A DNA stretch of 17,644 nucleotides. Source: DTKY01 sp037440765. Its GTDB lineage: Bacteria; Acidobacteriota; Terriglobia; Bryobacterales; Bryobacteraceae. The stretch spans positions 1 through 17,644 of the forward strand of contig JBBITL010000085.1 of the NCBI GenBank assembly GCA_037440765.1. Reading direction: 5' to 3'. The translations under genes were made by a program, and so were the position numbers. Positions 16,827 through 17,644 of this stretch are shown piece after piece. The notes below the pieces were generated by a model that was not told the origin of the DNA, made no database searches, and was given only the letters and a program-made list of their open reading frames with translations. Within the stretch, counting starts at the first letter, position 1. Each line of letters begins with the position of its first letter.

Positions 16827-16856
16827 AGAATACGCGCGGACTCCGGCGAATGTTCA
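16827..16856 (-). promoter_or_regulatory. Candidate promoter for the TolC-family gene
   Basis: On the minus strand TGAACA (plus 16851-16856), 18-nt spacer and TATTCT (plus 16827-16832) lie about 50 nt before ATG 16775, leaving a leader that contains the Shine-Dalgarno. The hexamers are moderate matches only. Confidence 0.3.
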
Positions 16857-16979
16857 CGATCACGGATCGCCGGCTCCGGCTGGACTCCGGATCCCGCCTG
16901 AGGCTGCCGGGAGCGGCGCAGGGAGGCGGGGCGATGGGGACTCTCCCCGGGCTGAAGAACACGGCGCAGACGGTCCCGG

Positions 16980-17555
16980 TTATGCTCCGATGCGCTTCAG
17001 AAGCCAGGCCATGTGGCGGCCGAGGACCTGCATGGTTTCGATGCCTTCGGCGTCCTTTTCCACGTCGCCCCTGTCGCGGCCGATGCCGATGTTCCAGTAG
17101 GACGAGCCCGGAATGATCATCTCACTGATCAGGAAAAAGTGGTTGAGGGTGTCGAAAGCGTGGATGGCGCCAGCCCGGCGGACGGCTACCACGGCCGCCC
17201 CCACCTTGCGGCGCATGAGCCCCCCATTGGCGCGGGTGACCATGCAGGCGCGGTCGACGAGGGCCTTGATTTCCGGGGAAACGTCGGTGACGTAGGTGGG
17301 CGAGCCGAGCAGGACGCCGTCGGCCCTCACCATCATGTCTATCAGCGCGTTGCCTTCGTCGTCCGCCTGTCCGCAGCGGCCGTCCTTGCGCGTCGAGCAG
17401 GCGCGGCAGGCGATGCACCCGTGGATCTTCCGTCCGGCGAGCTGAACCAGTTCCGTTTCAATTCCTTCCGCCTCCAGTTCCCGCATCACAAAGCGGAGCA
17501 GGATGGCGGTGTTCCCATCCTTGCGGGCGCTGCCGTTGAAAGCCACAACTCTCAT
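16980..17555 (-). CDS. NADPH-dependent FMN reductase / flavodoxin-fold iron-sulfur flavoprotein-like protein
   Basis: A 191-residue flavodoxin-like protein that should bind FMN and transfer electrons from NAD(P)H. The N-terminal MRVVAFNGSARKDGNT contains the FMN phosphate loop GSARKDGNT. GCIACRACSTRKDGRCGQADDEGN is the cysteine cluster seen in this family, where some members hold an iron-sulfur cluster. GSPTYVTDVSPEIKALVDRA is the second FMN-binding loop with the dimer helix. ATG 17555 fits the strand-loop start, with GAGGA about 8 nt upstream; an upstream in-frame ATG at 17600 adds 15 residues without family likeness. The physiological substrate is unknown. The 204-nt gap between its stop and the TolC-family start holds only that gene's leader and candidate promoter. 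Confidence 0.85.
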   Translation of the reverse strand: MRVVAFNGSARKDGNTAILLRFVMRELEAEGIETELVQLAGRKIHGCIACRACSTRKDGRCGQADDEGNALIDMMVRADGVLLGSPTYVTDVSPEIKALVDRACMVTRANGGLMRRKVGAAVVAVRRAGAIHAFDTLNHFFLISEMIIPGSSYWNIGIGRDRGDVEKDAEGIETMQVLGRHMAWLLKRIGA

Positions 17556-17617
17556 GCCGGGGGTCCTCGCGTGCGTCGTGCTGAGAATGTGAGTATACAC
17601 CCCTTGCGGATCTGGGG

Positions 17618-17623
17618 TATAAT
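17618..17623 (+). promoter_or_regulatory. Consensus -10 (TATAAT) near right edge
   Basis: A perfect TATAAT within GGGGTATAATAACGG, directed rightward away from the flavoprotein gene. No good -35 is found at 16-18 nt. A gene starting beyond the window edge would be its client. Confidence 0.35.
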
Positions 17624-17644
17624 AACGGACGGCGTTTGACTCTT

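Noticed and set aside
17595..17623. tRNA or other structured RNA at the right edge
   Set aside because: No cloverleaf arms or T-loop consensus are visible, only a promoter-like hexamer.

Overview
The window is GC-rich bacterial chromosome with high GC at third codon positions and short intergenic gaps; no stretch over about 200 bp lacks a gene. Gene style suggests an acidobacterium-like soil or sediment heterotroph of the Bryobacterales/Solibacter type. The signs are Tat-exported family enzymes, an anaerobic sulfatase-maturase homologue with a SEC-C tail, PSK-type VapB, start codons sitting just downstream of -10-like hexamers, and GGCC-TGAA-GGCC palindromes. This placement is inference from style, not from a marker gene.

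Layout. (1) 1-855 is an insertion-sequence graveyard: the 3' part of an IS3-family transposase runs without a stop into an out-of-frame scrap of an IS1182-like transposase, followed by a perfect 12-bp-arm palindrome. (2) 882-3605 is an oxidative-stress unit: a PerR-type Fur regulator, with all five PerR regulatory metal ligands, followed directly by katG. PerR-box-like 15-mers lie in front of both genes. (3) 3680-5761 holds a radical-SAM/SPASM maturase with a SEC-C tail, then a Tat-exported dienelactone-hydrolase-like enzyme with a Ser nucleophile. (4) 5897-9767 holds two toxin-antitoxin modules, ParDE-like on the minus strand and VapBC on the plus strand. They bracket a small unknown two-helix membrane protein and uvrB. 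(5) 9778-12270 holds a Tat-exported xylose-isomerase-like TIM-barrel protein, divergent from a CmoB-like methyltransferase that carries a duplicated C-terminal beta-rich module. (6) 12422-16775, minus strand, holds leuS broken by an apparent 28-nt deletion, and upstream of it a TolC-type outer-membrane factor without partner genes. (7) 16980-17555, minus strand, is a flavodoxin-fold FMN reductase. The right edge carries a consensus TATAAT that may serve a gene beyond the window.

How the parts work together. perR-katG is the clearest functional unit: peroxide oxidises PerR, which would release both perR and katG. The two TA operons each have a visible inverted-repeat operator on the promoter or start codon, as expected for autoregulation. 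The other genes look like single transcription units. The observations most worth a second look are the leuS frameshift, the methyltransferase with tandem C-terminal repeats, and the recurring 6-7 nt spacing between -10-like hexamers and start codons, which suggests leaderless mRNAs. No CRISPR array, tRNA, rRNA, prophage or clearly new multi-gene system was seen.
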